Below, one piece after another: positions 9,239-18,381 of a stretch of 64,000 nt of DNA; positions within the stretch are counted from its first letter, which is position 1, and each line of letters starts with the position of its first letter. Origin of the DNA: Marinilabilia salmonicolor (GTDB lineage: Bacteria > Bacteroidota > Bacteroidia > Bacteroidales > Marinilabiliaceae); assembly GCF_003003035.1 (NCBI RefSeq), contig NZ_PVTS01000003.1, positions 62,001-126,000 of the forward strand, in the 5' to 3' direction. The notes under the pieces are model-generated. The model was not told the DNA's origin and ran no database searches. It saw only the letters and a list, made by a program, of their open reading frames with translations. The translations under genes were made by a program, and so were the position numbers.

Positions 9239-10072
9239 ATGAGTATAGGAACATCCCCTTTTGGTGGTTTAACGCCTGTTGTGAAGAACCTTATTATCAT
9301 CAACGTCCTTTTCTATGTGGCGAGTCTGGTTCTGTTCAGCACATTCGGAATACAAATTGAAAGACATCTGGGATTACACCTGCCCACGGCAGAGGCATTT
9401 AATCCGGCTCAATTTGTCACCTATATGTTTTTACATGCCTACTACTCCCCGTCGGGTGGTATTATTTTCGCTCATCTGTTTTTCAATATGTTTGCACTGT
9501 TTATGTTTGGACGGATGCTGGAAACAGTCTGGGGGCCCAAGCGTTTTCTTCTCTACTACATGGTAACCGGGGTTGGTGCCGCGCTGATACATATCCTCAC
9601 ACAATACATTGAGGTAGCCCCAATGCTGGATGCCATAGCCCATGATATGAACAATGCCTCGCCGGAAGCGCTCAAATCGTTTTTGAACAAAGCCCTCCCG
9701 GCAGCAGTCAACAATGAATTCACACGCCTCATCAACGAAAATCCGGAAAACCTGAAAGCCATCGTCAGCGAATATATGATAAAATACCGTGACCTATACC
9801 TCAACAGCTTTGTAACGGTAGGAGCCTCAGGTTCGGTATTCGGCATTTTGCTGGCTTTCGGAATGCTGTTTCCCAATACTCAGCTGATGTTGTTATTCCC
9901 CCCAATCCCCATCAAAGCCAAGTATTTTGTCATCATTTACGGAGCCATAGAATTGTTCATGGGAGTACAAAACTTCAGCATGGATAATGTTGCTCACTGG
10001 GCGCACCTTGGAGGAATGCTCTTCGGATTCATTCTCATAAAATACTGGAAGAATAAAGGATTTTATTATTAA
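9239..10072 (+). CDS. Rhomboid family intramembrane serine protease
   Basis: A 277-residue polytopic membrane protein. The catalytic serine lies in GASGS near residue 199 and the catalytic His in the last helix block WAHLGG near residue 253. An HLFFNMFALFMFGR block in helix 2 is also typical. Between helices 3 and 4 there is an inserted soluble helical segment of roughly 70 residues (about 120-190), which sets it apart from the GlpG core. Rhomboids cut single-pass membrane proteins within the bilayer. The second rhomboid gene begins 8 bases after the stop, so the pair is certainly co-transcribed. The substrate is unknown. Confidence 0.92.
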   Translation: MSIGTSPFGGLTPVVKNLIIINVLFYVASLVLFSTFGIQIERHLGLHLPTAEAFNPAQFVTYMFLHAYYSPSGGIIFAHLFFNMFALFMFGRMLETVWGPKRFLLYYMVTGVGAALIHILTQYIEVAPMLDAIAHDMNNASPEALKSFLNKALPAAVNNEFTRLINENPENLKAIVSEYMIKYRDLYLNSFVTVGASGSVFGILLAFGMLFPNTQLMLLFPPIPIKAKYFVIIYGAIELFMGVQNFSMDNVAHWAHLGGMLFGFILIKYWKNKGFYY

Positions 10073-10080
10073 TTTGCAGT

Positions 10081-10974
10081 ATGAGCATCTGGACAGAAAT
10101 AAAAGAATCATTTCGTCAGGGATCCACACTGACCAGACTGATATACATCAATACAGGTGTATTTATAATCATCAAACTGTTGCAGCTGATATTGTTGCTA
10201 TCCGGTTTGGATATGGCATATGCAAGCATTGTGATTAACTGGCTGTCTGTTCCGTCAGATCCGTTATTGCTGCTTATTCGTCCCTGGTCGCTCATCACCT
10301 ACATGTTTTTGCATTATGATTTCTTTCACATATTGTTCAACCTGTTATACCTCTGGTGGTTCGGGCGGTTATTTGCCCAATTGGTGGATGTACGCAAACT
10401 TCTGACCATATACATATGGGGAGGACTTGCCGGGGCAGCACTTTATATTTTCTCCTTCAACCTTCTCCCGGCATTCCATCCGCAGGGCGGATCATCATCC
10501 CTGCTGGGAGCTTCAGCTTCGGTGATGGCCATACTGTTTGCAGTGGCCCGTGTGCGTCCAAACTTCACTGTTTATTTGTTCCTGATCGGGCCTGTAAAGT
10601 TAAAGTATCTGGCTATGGGAGCATTTATCATCGACCTGATAAGCATTCCGGGCATGGCAAACACAGGAGGACACCTGGCCCATATTGGGGGTGCCCTCAT
10701 AGGCCTTTTGTATGGATGGAAACTTTCGGAAGGCAGGATAAACGGGAATTTCTTCGATAAAATGGCATCCCGATCCGGAAATCTCTTTAAGCGCAAATCG
10801 AACCTAAGAGTTACACACAGCCGTCCGATGAGTGATATGGAATACAACGCCATGAAGCAAAGGCGGCAGAAAGAATTGGACAGGATTCTGGAAAAAATCA
10901 AACAAAGTGGCTATGACAGTCTGAGTAAGGAAGAAAAACAAATGCTCTTTAACGCCAGCCAGGATAAAAATTAA
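10081..10974 (+). CDS. Rhomboid family intramembrane serine protease, with C-terminal cytoplasmic tail
   Basis: A 297-residue rhomboid paralogue of the preceding gene. The active-site serine is in LGASAS near residue 144, the catalytic His in GGHLAHIGG near residue 202, and a YDFFHILFNLLYLWWFG block marks helix 2. After the last helix there is a charged tail of about 70 residues ending in a helical segment (MKQRRQKELDRILEKIKQSG), a feature common in Bacteroidota rhomboids. The gene follows the first rhomboid at 8 bases and precedes the EEP protein by 12 bases, so the three form an operon with mutL upstream. Confidence 0.92.
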   Translation: MSIWTEIKESFRQGSTLTRLIYINTGVFIIIKLLQLILLLSGLDMAYASIVINWLSVPSDPLLLLIRPWSLITYMFLHYDFFHILFNLLYLWWFGRLFAQLVDVRKLLTIYIWGGLAGAALYIFSFNLLPAFHPQGGSSSLLGASASVMAILFAVARVRPNFTVYLFLIGPVKLKYLAMGAFIIDLISIPGMANTGGHLAHIGGALIGLLYGWKLSEGRINGNFFDKMASRSGNLFKRKSNLRVTHSRPMSDMEYNAMKQRRQKELDRILEKIKQSGYDSLSKEEKQMLFNASQDKN

Positions 10975-10986
10975 ATTTTCACGAAA

Positions 10987-12105
10987 TTGAAAGGTCTATT
11001 CCGTTCCATATCATTAATTGTTACCCTCATTTTGGCCATTGGCCTGATGACCTCCATGGCTGTTATTTACATCAGCCCTGTCAGAATTCATGTGCTGGCA
11101 TTGCTTGGTTTTCTCTTCCCGGCCCTCTGGCTGATTAATTTACTGGTTCTCATAGCCCACATTGCCCGAAAAAGTCCCCGGCTGATAATCCCCCTGATTG
11201 TCCTGGCGCTTAGCTGGAACCAATGGAACAATGTTTTTCGTTTATCGGGAGAAAAAGCGCCCGAAGATATGAGTACTCCTGTTAAAGTCATGTCTTTTAA
11301 CACCAGAATGTTCGACTATTATGAATGGTCGGGAATGGAGGAAACGCCGGAAAGCATTTATGACTTTATCCGTGAAGAGAATCCTGATATCATATGCTTT
11401 CAGGAATATTTTACCTCCAATAAGAAAGAAGGCTTTCACCCCAACCAAACCAAAGCCAGGTTCAGAGCACTCGGCTACCGCCACATCGAATACCGGTTTG
11501 ACAATGGTCGTGGCACAGGATACGGGATTGCCACATTTTCCAAATTCCCCATCATCAACAAGGGCTCACTTCCTTTTGGTGAAAGCAGAAATATGGCCAT
11601 TTTTTCTGATGTCAATATAGATGGAAAAGTAATACGGATTTTCAACAACCACCTGGAATCCATTGGATTCAAAGAAAATGATTTCAACGTCATTGACAGT
11701 CTGAAGTTTGAGATGGATGAACAGCAAAGGCAAGGCATCAAAGAGATTGTCCATAAAATGTCCAGAGCATTTCTTCAAAGATCTTCTCAGGCAGAGATTC
11801 TCTCCCGTCACATCGAAAATTCACCTTATCCGGTAGTGGTGTGTGGTGATTTCAATGACACCCCCATATCATATGTATATCGTACTATGCGGGGAAACCT
11901 GAAAGATGCATTCAGAGAATCAGGAAAGGGCTTCGGAGGCACTTACAACGGAAGGCTCCCATCACTGCGAATTGATTACATCTTTCACGCCTCATCTTTT
12001 AACTCTTATGACTTTAAAAGGCATAAAACCGATTTTTCAGACCATTATCCAATATCAACAATCATAGAACTTGAAGCCGAAAACCAAACCGCCCGGGAGC
12101 CCTGA
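10987..12105 (+). CDS. Endonuclease/exonuclease/phosphatase family protein, membrane-anchored
   Basis: A 372-residue protein with two or three N-terminal membrane helices (residues 5-80), then an EEP-fold catalytic domain. The fold's metal and catalytic residues are visible: SFNTRMFD near residue 103, CFQEYF near 138, NNHLES near 220, CGDFND near 286, and the C-terminal SDHYP near 353. Substrates in this superfamily range from DNA to phospholipids and phosphoinositides, and this one cannot be assigned; the membrane anchor hints at a lipid or periplasmic substrate. The predicted start is a TTG at 10987, which keeps the first hydrophobic helix; an ATG occurs 20 codons later inside it. Confidence 0.87.
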   Translation: MKGLFRSISLIVTLILAIGLMTSMAVIYISPVRIHVLALLGFLFPALWLINLLVLIAHIARKSPRLIIPLIVLALSWNQWNNVFRLSGEKAPEDMSTPVKVMSFNTRMFDYYEWSGMEETPESIYDFIREENPDIICFQEYFTSNKKEGFHPNQTKARFRALGYRHIEYRFDNGRGTGYGIATFSKFPIINKGSLPFGESRNMAIFSDVNIDGKVIRIFNNHLESIGFKENDFNVIDSLKFEMDEQQRQGIKEIVHKMSRAFLQRSSQAEILSRHIENSPYPVVVCGDFNDTPISYVYRTMRGNLKDAFRESGKGFGGTYNGRLPSLRIDYIFHASSFNSYDFKRHKTDFSDHYPISTIIELEAENQTAREP

Positions 12106-12191
12106 CTCCCCAAAAGCGCAGGAAGCATAAAGCCTGTTTTACCGGAACAAACCCGGGCCCTTATTTTATTTTGATAAAACAACGATTAACC

Positions 12192-12986
12192 ATGAGACAA
12201 TACAAAGAATTACTGCAACGCGTACTTGACGAAGGTGTAAAAAAAGAGGACCGCACAGGGACGGGCACGATCAGCGTTTTCGGACATCAGATGCGATTTG
12301 ATCTGCAGGAAGGATTTCCCCTGCTTACCACCAAAAAGCTTCACCTGAAGTCGATCATACACGAGCTCTTATGGTTTATTCAAGGAAGCACCAATGTGAA
12401 ATACCTTCAGGAAAACGGAGTCCGGATATGGAATGAATGGGCAAAGGAGGATGGAGAACTGGGGCCTATCTACGGCTATCAGTGGCGTTCCTGGCCCGAT
12501 GCTCATGGCGGACACATCGACCAACTAAAACAAGTCATTGATTCCATTAAAAAAAATCCGGATTCACGCAGACACATTGTAAGCGCATGGAACGTTGGGC
12601 AGTTGAATGAGATGCAGCTGCCCCCCTGTCACATATTATTCCAGTTTTATGTTGCTGATGGAAAGCTAAGCTGCCAGCTTTACCAGCGAAGTGCAGATAT
12701 CTTTCTGGGAGTCCCTTTCAACATTGCCTCCTATGCTTTGCTCACAAGGATGATGGCCCAAGTCACCAATCTGGAACCCGGCGACTTTGTTCATACATTG
12801 GGCGATGCCCACATTTACCTCAACCACATCGATCAGGTAAAACTGCAGCTTACGCGTTCCCCTAAACATCTGCCCACAATGACCATCAATCCAGACGTAA
12901 AAGATATTGACGGATTCAAATATGATGATTTTCAACTGAGCGATTACGATCCGCATCCACACATCAAAGGACAAATCTCAGTATAA
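12192..12986 (+). CDS. thyA: Thymidylate synthase
   Basis: A 264-residue ThyA, exactly the length of the E. coli enzyme when started at the ATG 12192 ([12 protein letters not shown]). It methylates dUMP to dTMP using methylene-tetrahydrofolate. The catalytic cysteine is in [12 protein letters not shown] near residue 146, followed by [17 protein letters not shown], the dUMP-binding block. An in-frame TTG at 12171 is rejected as start. The stop codon overlaps the next ATG by one base (TAATG), coupling it to dihydrofolate reductase, which regenerates the folate oxidised in this reaction. Confidence 0.97.
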   Translation: MRQYKELLQRVLDEGVKKEDRTGTGTISVFGHQMRFDLQEGFPLLTTKKLHLKSIIHELLWFIQGSTNVKYLQENGVRIWNEWAKEDGELGPIYGYQWRSWPDAHGGHIDQLKQVIDSIKKNPDSRRHIVSAWNVGQLNEMQLPPCHILFQFYVADGKLSCQLYQRSADIFLGVPFNIASYALLTRMMAQVTNLEPGDFVHTLGDAHIYLNHIDQVKLQLTRSPKHLPTMTINPDVKDIDGFKYDDFQLSDYDPHPHIKGQISV

Positions 12987-13501
12987 TGCTTGAAAACAGA
13001 CTCAGGAGAATGGAAATATCACTAATCGTAGCAACTGACGAAAACAACGGAATCGGAATTAACGGTGATCAACCCGCATTTATCAGTGCTGATTTGAAAC
13101 GCTTCAAAGCCATTACCACAGGCAACACCATTGTGATGGGACGAAAAACTTTTGAAGCTCTCCCCAAAGGAGCCTTGCCAAACCGTCGTAACATTGTGAT
13201 CTCCCGACGTCCGGACTTTTCGGCTCCGGAATGTGAGGTAATTTCGAATCCTGAAGATTTAAAAGAAAAGGTCCGGCCCGATGAGAAAGTTTTTGTGATT
13301 GGGGGAGGTGAAATCTACCGGATATTCTTTCCCCTTTCCGACAAAATAATTCTCACCCACATTCACCACCGGTTTGATGAAATTGATACCTGGTTTCCGG
13401 AAATCAGTTCTGAAAAATGGGCTGTGGATAGCAAAGAAGGCCCGTTTGAAGACCCCAAAAACGGGCTTCACTATTCATACATTAATTATCGTAGAAAATA
13501 A
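12986..13501 (+). CDS. folA: Dihydrofolate reductase
   Basis: A 171-residue (or 163, if started at the ATG 13010) DHFR. It reduces dihydrofolate to tetrahydrofolate with NADPH. The N-terminal block LIVATDENNGIGINGDQPAF, the TIVMGRKTFEALPKG NADPH loop near residue 52 and VIGGGEIYRIFFP near residue 108 are all family signatures. The first start overlaps the thyA stop by one base, which suggests coupled translation; the second start gives the more typical family N-terminus (MEISLIVATD) but its AGGAG sits only one base away. Both genes form a thymidylate cycle operon. Confidence 0.95.
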   Translation: MLENRLRRMEISLIVATDENNGIGINGDQPAFISADLKRFKAITTGNTIVMGRKTFEALPKGALPNRRNIVISRRPDFSAPECEVISNPEDLKEKVRPDEKVFVIGGGEIYRIFFPLSDKIILTHIHHRFDEIDTWFPEISSEKWAVDSKEGPFEDPKNGLHYSYINYRRK

Positions 13502-13506
13502 AAAGA

Positions 13507-14343
13507 CTAATCAAACGGTTCGAAACGGGAGGCCACATGAGCATAACGCACTTTCTCCTCAAAAACACGCGAAAACTCCATAAAAGCAGGCAACCCGGTA
13601 CAATGACAAAGCCCGAAATGTTCCACCTGCAGGTCTCTAAAAGCATCTACCGTTTTGGCTATCCGCCCTTTTGAAGCACCCTTAAGATGCGTTCCGCCCA
13701 AAACCAGTTGTATCTGATTACACCCCGTCAGACTCATTGCCGAACGACAAATATTACCTATCCCCCGATGCGCACATCCGGCAAAAACAACCAGCTTTTC
13801 CGAATGCTCAAAAACCATAAAAAGTTCATCCTCGAAAAGATCGGCACTGAGTGTTTTTCCGTGCTTTATGAGCATGGATTGTGACGGTTGCTCAAATCCA
13901 TAATAACTGCCAATTTCAGGTACGATTTTCAATCCCGGAGCAAGCTCAGTGACCTGCTCAACTGTCCTAAAACGAGTTCTGTATCGTTCAGCGACTTCAG
14001 GATCCAATCCTATAAAACGAGGGGTACCGGTACTTTTCGACATTTTTTCGTCAAAGGCTTTTGATTTCAACCAGACAGGCGCATGGTCATTGATCTCAAA
14101 AAAAGCAGGCAAACCACCGGTATGGTCATAATGTCCGTGACTGATGACCACTGCATCAATAGCAGAAAGATCCACATTCATTTTTTTGGCATTCTGCACC
14201 AGCAAATCACTTTGTCCGGTATCAAATAATATTTGTCTGTCACCGGTGCGCACCACAAATGAAAGTCCGTGCTCCCCTTTAGTGCCTTGCTGATAGGCAA
14301 GGTTTTCGACCAATGTGATAATATCTATTTTGGGTGATTCCAT
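13507..14343 (-). CDS. MBL-fold metallo-hydrolase
   Basis: A 278-residue metallo-beta-lactamase-fold protein. The metal-binding motif SHGHYDHTGG lies near residue 69, with further ligands in FAGCAHRGIGN near residue 188 and the C-terminal LCHCTG near residue 249. This pattern matches the subgroup annotated as 7,8-dihydropterin-6-methyl-4-(beta-D-ribofuranosyl)-aminobenzene-5'-phosphate synthase-like, found in many anaerobes and without firm function in bacteria. The gene ends 5 bases from the convergent folA stop; adjacency to folate genes is probably coincidental, given the opposite strand. Confidence 0.85.
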   Translation of the reverse strand: MESPKIDIITLVENLAYQQGTKGEHGLSFVVRTGDRQILFDTGQSDLLVQNAKKMNVDLSAIDAVVISHGHYDHTGGLPAFFEINDHAPVWLKSKAFDEKMSKSTGTPRFIGLDPEVAERYRTRFRTVEQVTELAPGLKIVPEIGSYYGFEQPSQSMLIKHGKTLSADLFEDELFMVFEHSEKLVVFAGCAHRGIGNICRSAMSLTGCNQIQLVLGGTHLKGASKGRIAKTVDAFRDLQVEHFGLCHCTGLPAFMEFSRVFEEKVRYAHVASRFEPFD

Positions 14344-14914
14344 AATTAAGATTATTAAATGCGGTCAAACCAATCTATAAAAATAACAAAATCAGTGTAA
14401 CCTTTTCTACCTTTAAGGATATTTAAGGGCGAATAATGCTACTTTACTAAAGTAAAAAAACATGTTTCAACATCAATAATCTCGGCATTCTTAAAGGGTT
14501 TATTTGCAGTCATATTTTGTTATCAACCACCTTGATGGTAAATGTCTGAATTGTTTATGGTGATTTCTTTCGGGCTGTAAGTCCGGCTTAATCCAGCCCA
14601 ACGTATCACGTTGGGATTTTAAGCATATTAGTATTATCGCCCTGTAAGGGCAATTAATTGAACAATAATATTGAGTTAAGTTGGGCTTTCAGCCCGCATG
14701 AAAAAAATCTCCAAAAATTCCGGAGCGCTGCCCCGGGCTGAATTAAGTTAGCCTTTCAGGCTGTATATACAGATTCCGGGAATCATTTATTCTTGTCTTT
14801 TTTAAAGTCGTAAAGTAGAAATAATAAAACTCAAAAAATGGATTGGCTATCCGATGAAGACATAATGATATCATCTGTGAAAGCGAAATGCGAAATCAAT
14901 TAGATTTAAACAAA
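14344..14914. repeat. Intergenic cluster of short hairpins (REP-like, family 2)
   Basis: This gene-free stretch holds four perfect short hairpins: CCCAACGT-ATC-ACGTTGGG (14597-14615), GCCCT-GTA-AGGGC (14639-14651), GGGCT-TTC-AGCCC (14683-14695) and GCCT-TTC-AGGC (14751-14761). Their spacing of about 30-55 bases and GGGC/GCCC content resemble the RAYT-linked element elsewhere in the window, but the intervening sequence differs. A 21-codon frame starts at 14839 and is not supported as a gene. Otherwise the region is AT-rich with no gene seen. Confidence 0.6.
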
Positions 14915-14951
14915 GAAAAAACCCGGAAAGGATGAATGCCTTTCCGGGTTT
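14915..14951 (-). terminator. Intrinsic terminator of the acyl-CoA ligase gene
   Basis: Perfect 13-base arms AAACCCGGAAAGG and CCTTTCCGGGTTT around a seven-base loop, followed on the minus strand by a run of six T. It lies 8 bases past the ligase stop. Confidence 0.9.
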
Positions 14952-14958
14952 CAATATT

Positions 14959-16608
14959 CTACGACATATATTTATATCGCTTAATGCTCTTTTTAGGCGT
15001 TTTCTCAAATTCTTCCGGAAAGAGCACAATTTTGGAAATGTTCATAAAGGCAGGAAGTTCCTGATTTACCTCCTTTTTTATATTTTGCAGGATTCTCTCA
15101 ATATCCTCATCTCCAAGATTCTGAGCATCCACGGATTCATAATCGGGATAAACCAGAGCTTCAATTTTACCGTCGTCCTCCCTTACAAGACATTCCTGAA
15201 CATACTCCTTATTATTGATTACGGCTTCAATTTCCTCGGGATAAATATTCTGACCTGAGGCACCCAGTATCATATTTTTACTGCGGCCTTTGATGAAAAT
15301 AAAATTATCCTGATCCATAACACCCAGGTCACCGGTATGAAGCCATCCATCGGAATCAATCATATCATCGGTAGCCTGTTTGTTTTTATAGTAGCCCAGC
15401 ATGTTGTTTTCCCCTTTAACCAAAATCTCTCCTACCTTATTGTAAGGATCATCCGAATCGATCTTTACTTCCATTCGATGCACAATCTGTCCGGCAGAAT
15501 GGGCCTTGGTCCCGTTCCAGGGAGCATAACTAATCAGCGGTCCACACTCGGTCATTCCGTAGCCAATGGTAAGCGGAAAACCGATTTTTCTCAGGAACAG
15601 CTCCACGTCTCTATTCAACGCCGCTCCGCCAACAATCATTTCACGAAATTCGCCACCAAACACATCAACCAGACGATCCTTGATTTTTCCATAAACGACC
15701 TTATTCAAAATTGGCACTTTCAACAAGGTCTTCATGGAACCTTTCTCGAGCTTGGGGAGAATCTGTTTCTTAAAAATCTTTTCCAGGATCAATGGCACAG
15801 ATAAAATCAGGTGAGGCTTAACTTTACGGAAAGCTTCGGTAATAATGGCCGGAGATGGCGTGCGTGACAGGAATGTAATATGGCATCCTTCAGTAAACGG
15901 CCATAAAAATTCAAACAGACAGCCATAGGCGTGTGCCAAAGGCAGGAAGGATACAAACCGCTCCCCGGGAACCACATCAAATTTATCACGGGCATATTGG
16001 ACATTAGACCAAATACTTCGGTGAGGTAACAAAACACCTTTGGAAAAACCGGACGTACCTGATGTATATGACAAAACCATCAAATCCTCAGATTTTGGCT
16101 CAAAGAACTTAATCTTACTCACATTAAAACTGTCTCCAAGCCCTTTAACCTCCTGACGCGCTTTTTCAACTGCTTTCTGCACTTTCTCATGGTTATCAAC
16201 CAAAACAGAAAAGTCATTTACCGATATAATACCCTTCAGACCGGGCATCTTGGTCTCATCAATCTTTTCAAATATATTATCTGTGGTAAAAAGCAAGACA
16301 GATCCCGAATGATTCACAATATGGTTGATATCAGAAGGGCTGAAGTCCGGCAAAATCGGGACGACAACTGCACCATAAGTAACAGCTCCCAAATATGAAA
16401 GTGCCCAGTTTGTTGAGTTCCGTCCAATCAAGGCTACTTTATCACCTTCTTTAATGCCAAGAGCTTTATACACCCGGTGGCAACGGTAAAGATACTTCCC
16501 AACTTCACGGAAGGTGATGGTATCACCTTTAAAGTCACTGAAGGCCGGCAATTCGGAGTAATTCTCCAAAGCGGACTTCACTAACCCTATGTAACCGTTT
16601 TGTTCCAT
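14959..16608 (-). CDS. AMP-dependent synthetase/ligase, long-chain fatty acid--CoA ligase type
   Basis: A 549-residue member of the ANL adenylating superfamily when started at MEQNGYIGLVKSALENY (16608); the frame extends 28 codons further but with no family resemblance. It activates a carboxylic acid as an acyl-adenylate and transfers it to CoA. Visible motifs are the phosphate-binding loop SYTSGTSGFSKGV near residue 183, the YGMTECGP block near residue 351, GWLHTGDLG near 416 and the C-terminal lysine in TPKKSIKRYKY. The C-terminal domain is short. Chain-length preference cannot be read. It has its own terminator and is transcribed alone. Confidence 0.9.
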   Translation of the reverse strand: MEQNGYIGLVKSALENYSELPAFSDFKGDTITFREVGKYLYRCHRVYKALGIKEGDKVALIGRNSTNWALSYLGAVTYGAVVVPILPDFSPSDINHIVNHSGSVLLFTTDNIFEKIDETKMPGLKGIISVNDFSVLVDNHEKVQKAVEKARQEVKGLGDSFNVSKIKFFEPKSEDLMVLSYTSGTSGFSKGVLLPHRSIWSNVQYARDKFDVVPGERFVSFLPLAHAYGCLFEFLWPFTEGCHITFLSRTPSPAIITEAFRKVKPHLILSVPLILEKIFKKQILPKLEKGSMKTLLKVPILNKVVYGKIKDRLVDVFGGEFREMIVGGAALNRDVELFLRKIGFPLTIGYGMTECGPLISYAPWNGTKAHSAGQIVHRMEVKIDSDDPYNKVGEILVKGENNMLGYYKNKQATDDMIDSDGWLHTGDLGVMDQDNFIFIKGRSKNMILGASGQNIYPEEIEAVINNKEYVQECLVREDDGKIEALVYPDYESVDAQNLGDEDIERILQNIKKEVNQELPAFMNISKIVLFPEEFEKTPKKSIKRYKYMS

Positions 16609-16865
16609 TTTTTGATTGTTTTGGTTATACCTGATAAGATCAGGCAGAATTTTGTTTACGGGACAGGGAGTGTCATAAAAACGAAAAAGCAAAAGTTCAA
16701 CTTTTTTTTAAATCTGCCAAACCCGTTAACGACATTTGACTAACCTACTCATAAGTAAAAACATACGAACCCCTATTCTGTTCAATAGTTCCATTCTTTC
16801 TCTACCAGCGGCTTTGCATTATTTTTTACTAAATTGCACTTTACAACACAGACAAAAGCTATCTC

Positions 16866-17645
16866 GTGAAAGACCAGCTAATCAATCATTTGAAAAAGAC
16901 CAATCGGTTCTACCTGATGTTTTCGGGAGGTTTTGACAGTAGTGCAATTTTAGGAAGTGCACTGGAAGCAGGCCTGGATGTGGTCCCCGTATGGATTGAC
17001 AACGGATTTAACAGAGTAACAGAAAAGGATATCAGACAACAAGCTGCAAATATGGGATGTTACAATCTGGAAATTATCCGGATGCAACCACACCAAAATG
17101 TCCTGAAAAACCCGGTTGACCGGTGCTACCATTGCAAAGGACAAATCATCCATCCCGTGATCTCCCGCAAAGATGCTCCGGTTTTTGACGGCACCAATGC
17201 ATCAGACAGCACCAACTATCGCCCGGGCGTAAAAGCACTTCGTAAAGGAGGAGTAAAATCTCCGTTAGCAGAGCTGCAAATCACCAAAGAACAGGCCCGG
17301 GAGTTAGCGATTACCCTGGGAGCCGATCCGGTCATTGCCAATATGGAAGGATGTCTGGCCACCAGATTCAATTATAAAGTTGAGATTACAACTGAAAAAC
17401 TCAATATTCTCCGGGAGATAGAACAATATATCCTCAAAACCACCGGTGATCATCATTTACGTTGCCGCCTGGATGACGAGGACCATTTGCGAATAGAATG
17501 CAGGAGTCAGGCAGCATTTCTGAAACTTATTGAGCCGGAATTCCGGGAAAAGATTGTAAAAACAGGAAAACAGATTGCTACCTTTGTAACACTTGACCTG
17601 GAAGGAGCCCGAAAAAATGCTTTTGACAAAAAACTTGGATTATGA
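16866..17645 (+). CDS. larE: ATP-dependent sacrificial sulfur transferase LarE
   Basis: A 259-residue PP-loop ATP pyrophosphatase. The loop SGGFDSS is at residues 20-26, a CYHC pair at Cys87/Cys90, and Cys163 sits in GCLATR at the place of the sulfur-donor cysteine of the L. plantarum enzyme. LarE adenylates and thiolates the two carboxylates of the pyridinium intermediate in nickel-pincer nucleotide (NPN) synthesis. Whether it sacrifices its own cysteine or carries an iron-sulfur cluster cannot be decided from sequence. The start is GTG at 16866. The stop overlaps larB by 4 bases, so LarE, LarB and LarC are one operon. No LarA racemase gene is within view. Confidence 0.88.
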   Translation: MKDQLINHLKKTNRFYLMFSGGFDSSAILGSALEAGLDVVPVWIDNGFNRVTEKDIRQQAANMGCYNLEIIRMQPHQNVLKNPVDRCYHCKGQIIHPVISRKDAPVFDGTNASDSTNYRPGVKALRKGGVKSPLAELQITKEQARELAITLGADPVIANMEGCLATRFNYKVEITTEKLNILREIEQYILKTTGDHHLRCRLDDEDHLRIECRSQAAFLKLIEPEFREKIVKTGKQIATFVTLDLEGARKNAFDKKLGL

Positions 17646-18376
17646 CATTTGACGAACTTTACGATCAGATATCCAAAGGAGAACTTTCGCGCGATGAGGC
17701 ACGAAAACACTTTTCACTGGAATGGATGGAGACCGCCAGGAATTATATTGCTGACGTCAACAGGGGTGCACGAATCAATATCCCTGAAATAATATACGGA
17801 GAATACAAAACGGAAGAACAAACCATCGAAATGGCAGAGGCATTTCTTTCCGAACATTCCAGTATTCTTATATCACGAAGTCCTCACCACCATTTGCTCT
17901 CCGAACACTTCAAAAGCCGTTTCCAAATACAGGAAACACCTTTGTTGCTGGCCATCGGAGACCTGCCTGAAAAGCGAGGCAACGTACTGGTGATCAGCGC
18001 CGGAGCAGCCGATCATCCGGTTACTGCCGAATGCGCACTGGCATTGGAAGCACTGGGCGTGACTCCGCATGTATTTGAAGACAGAGGCATTGCTCACCCA
18101 ACCAGAGTCCTTGATGCCGTCATGGAAGGAATGAAAAACAATGTTTCGGCGGTGGTGGTTGTAGCAGGAATGGAAGGGGCCCTGGCTCCATTTGTCTCCT
18201 CGCTTGTTCCGTTACCAGTCATTGGAGTGCCAACATCGGTAGGATATGGCTTCAGAGCCAAAGAGGCCGCCCTAACCTCCATGCTGGCATCCTGTGCCCC
18301 CAACCTGACAGTAGTAAACATAGACGGAGGCATCAGAGCAGCCGTTGTTTCCGGTTTAATCGCAAAAAACAAATAA
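17642..18376 (+). CDS. larB: Nickel-pincer cofactor biosynthesis protein LarB
   Basis: A 244-residue LarB. LarB carboxylates and hydrolyses nicotinic acid adenine dinucleotide, the first step of NPN synthesis. The C-terminal two thirds is a PurE-like AIRC fold; the glycine-rich VVVAGMEGALAPFVSSL near residue 175 and GVPTSVGYG near 197 are typical. The cysteine that forms the covalent NaAD adduct is in SCAPNLTVVNIDGG near residue 220. The reading frame starts inside the last codons of larE (ATGA overlap) and larC begins 5 bases downstream, so translation is coupled. Confidence 0.9.
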   Translation: MTFDELYDQISKGELSRDEARKHFSLEWMETARNYIADVNRGARINIPEIIYGEYKTEEQTIEMAEAFLSEHSSILISRSPHHHLLSEHFKSRFQIQETPLLLAIGDLPEKRGNVLVISAGAADHPVTAECALALEALGVTPHVFEDRGIAHPTRVLDAVMEGMKNNVSAVVVVAGMEGALAPFVSSLVPLPVIGVPTSVGYGFRAKEAALTSMLASCAPNLTVVNIDGGIRAAVVSGLIAKNK

Positions 18377-18381
18377 AACAT

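Noticed and set aside
14839-14904. 21-residue frame starting MDWLSDEDIM
   Set aside because: Too short and without a ribosome-binding site; may be chance or a remnant.
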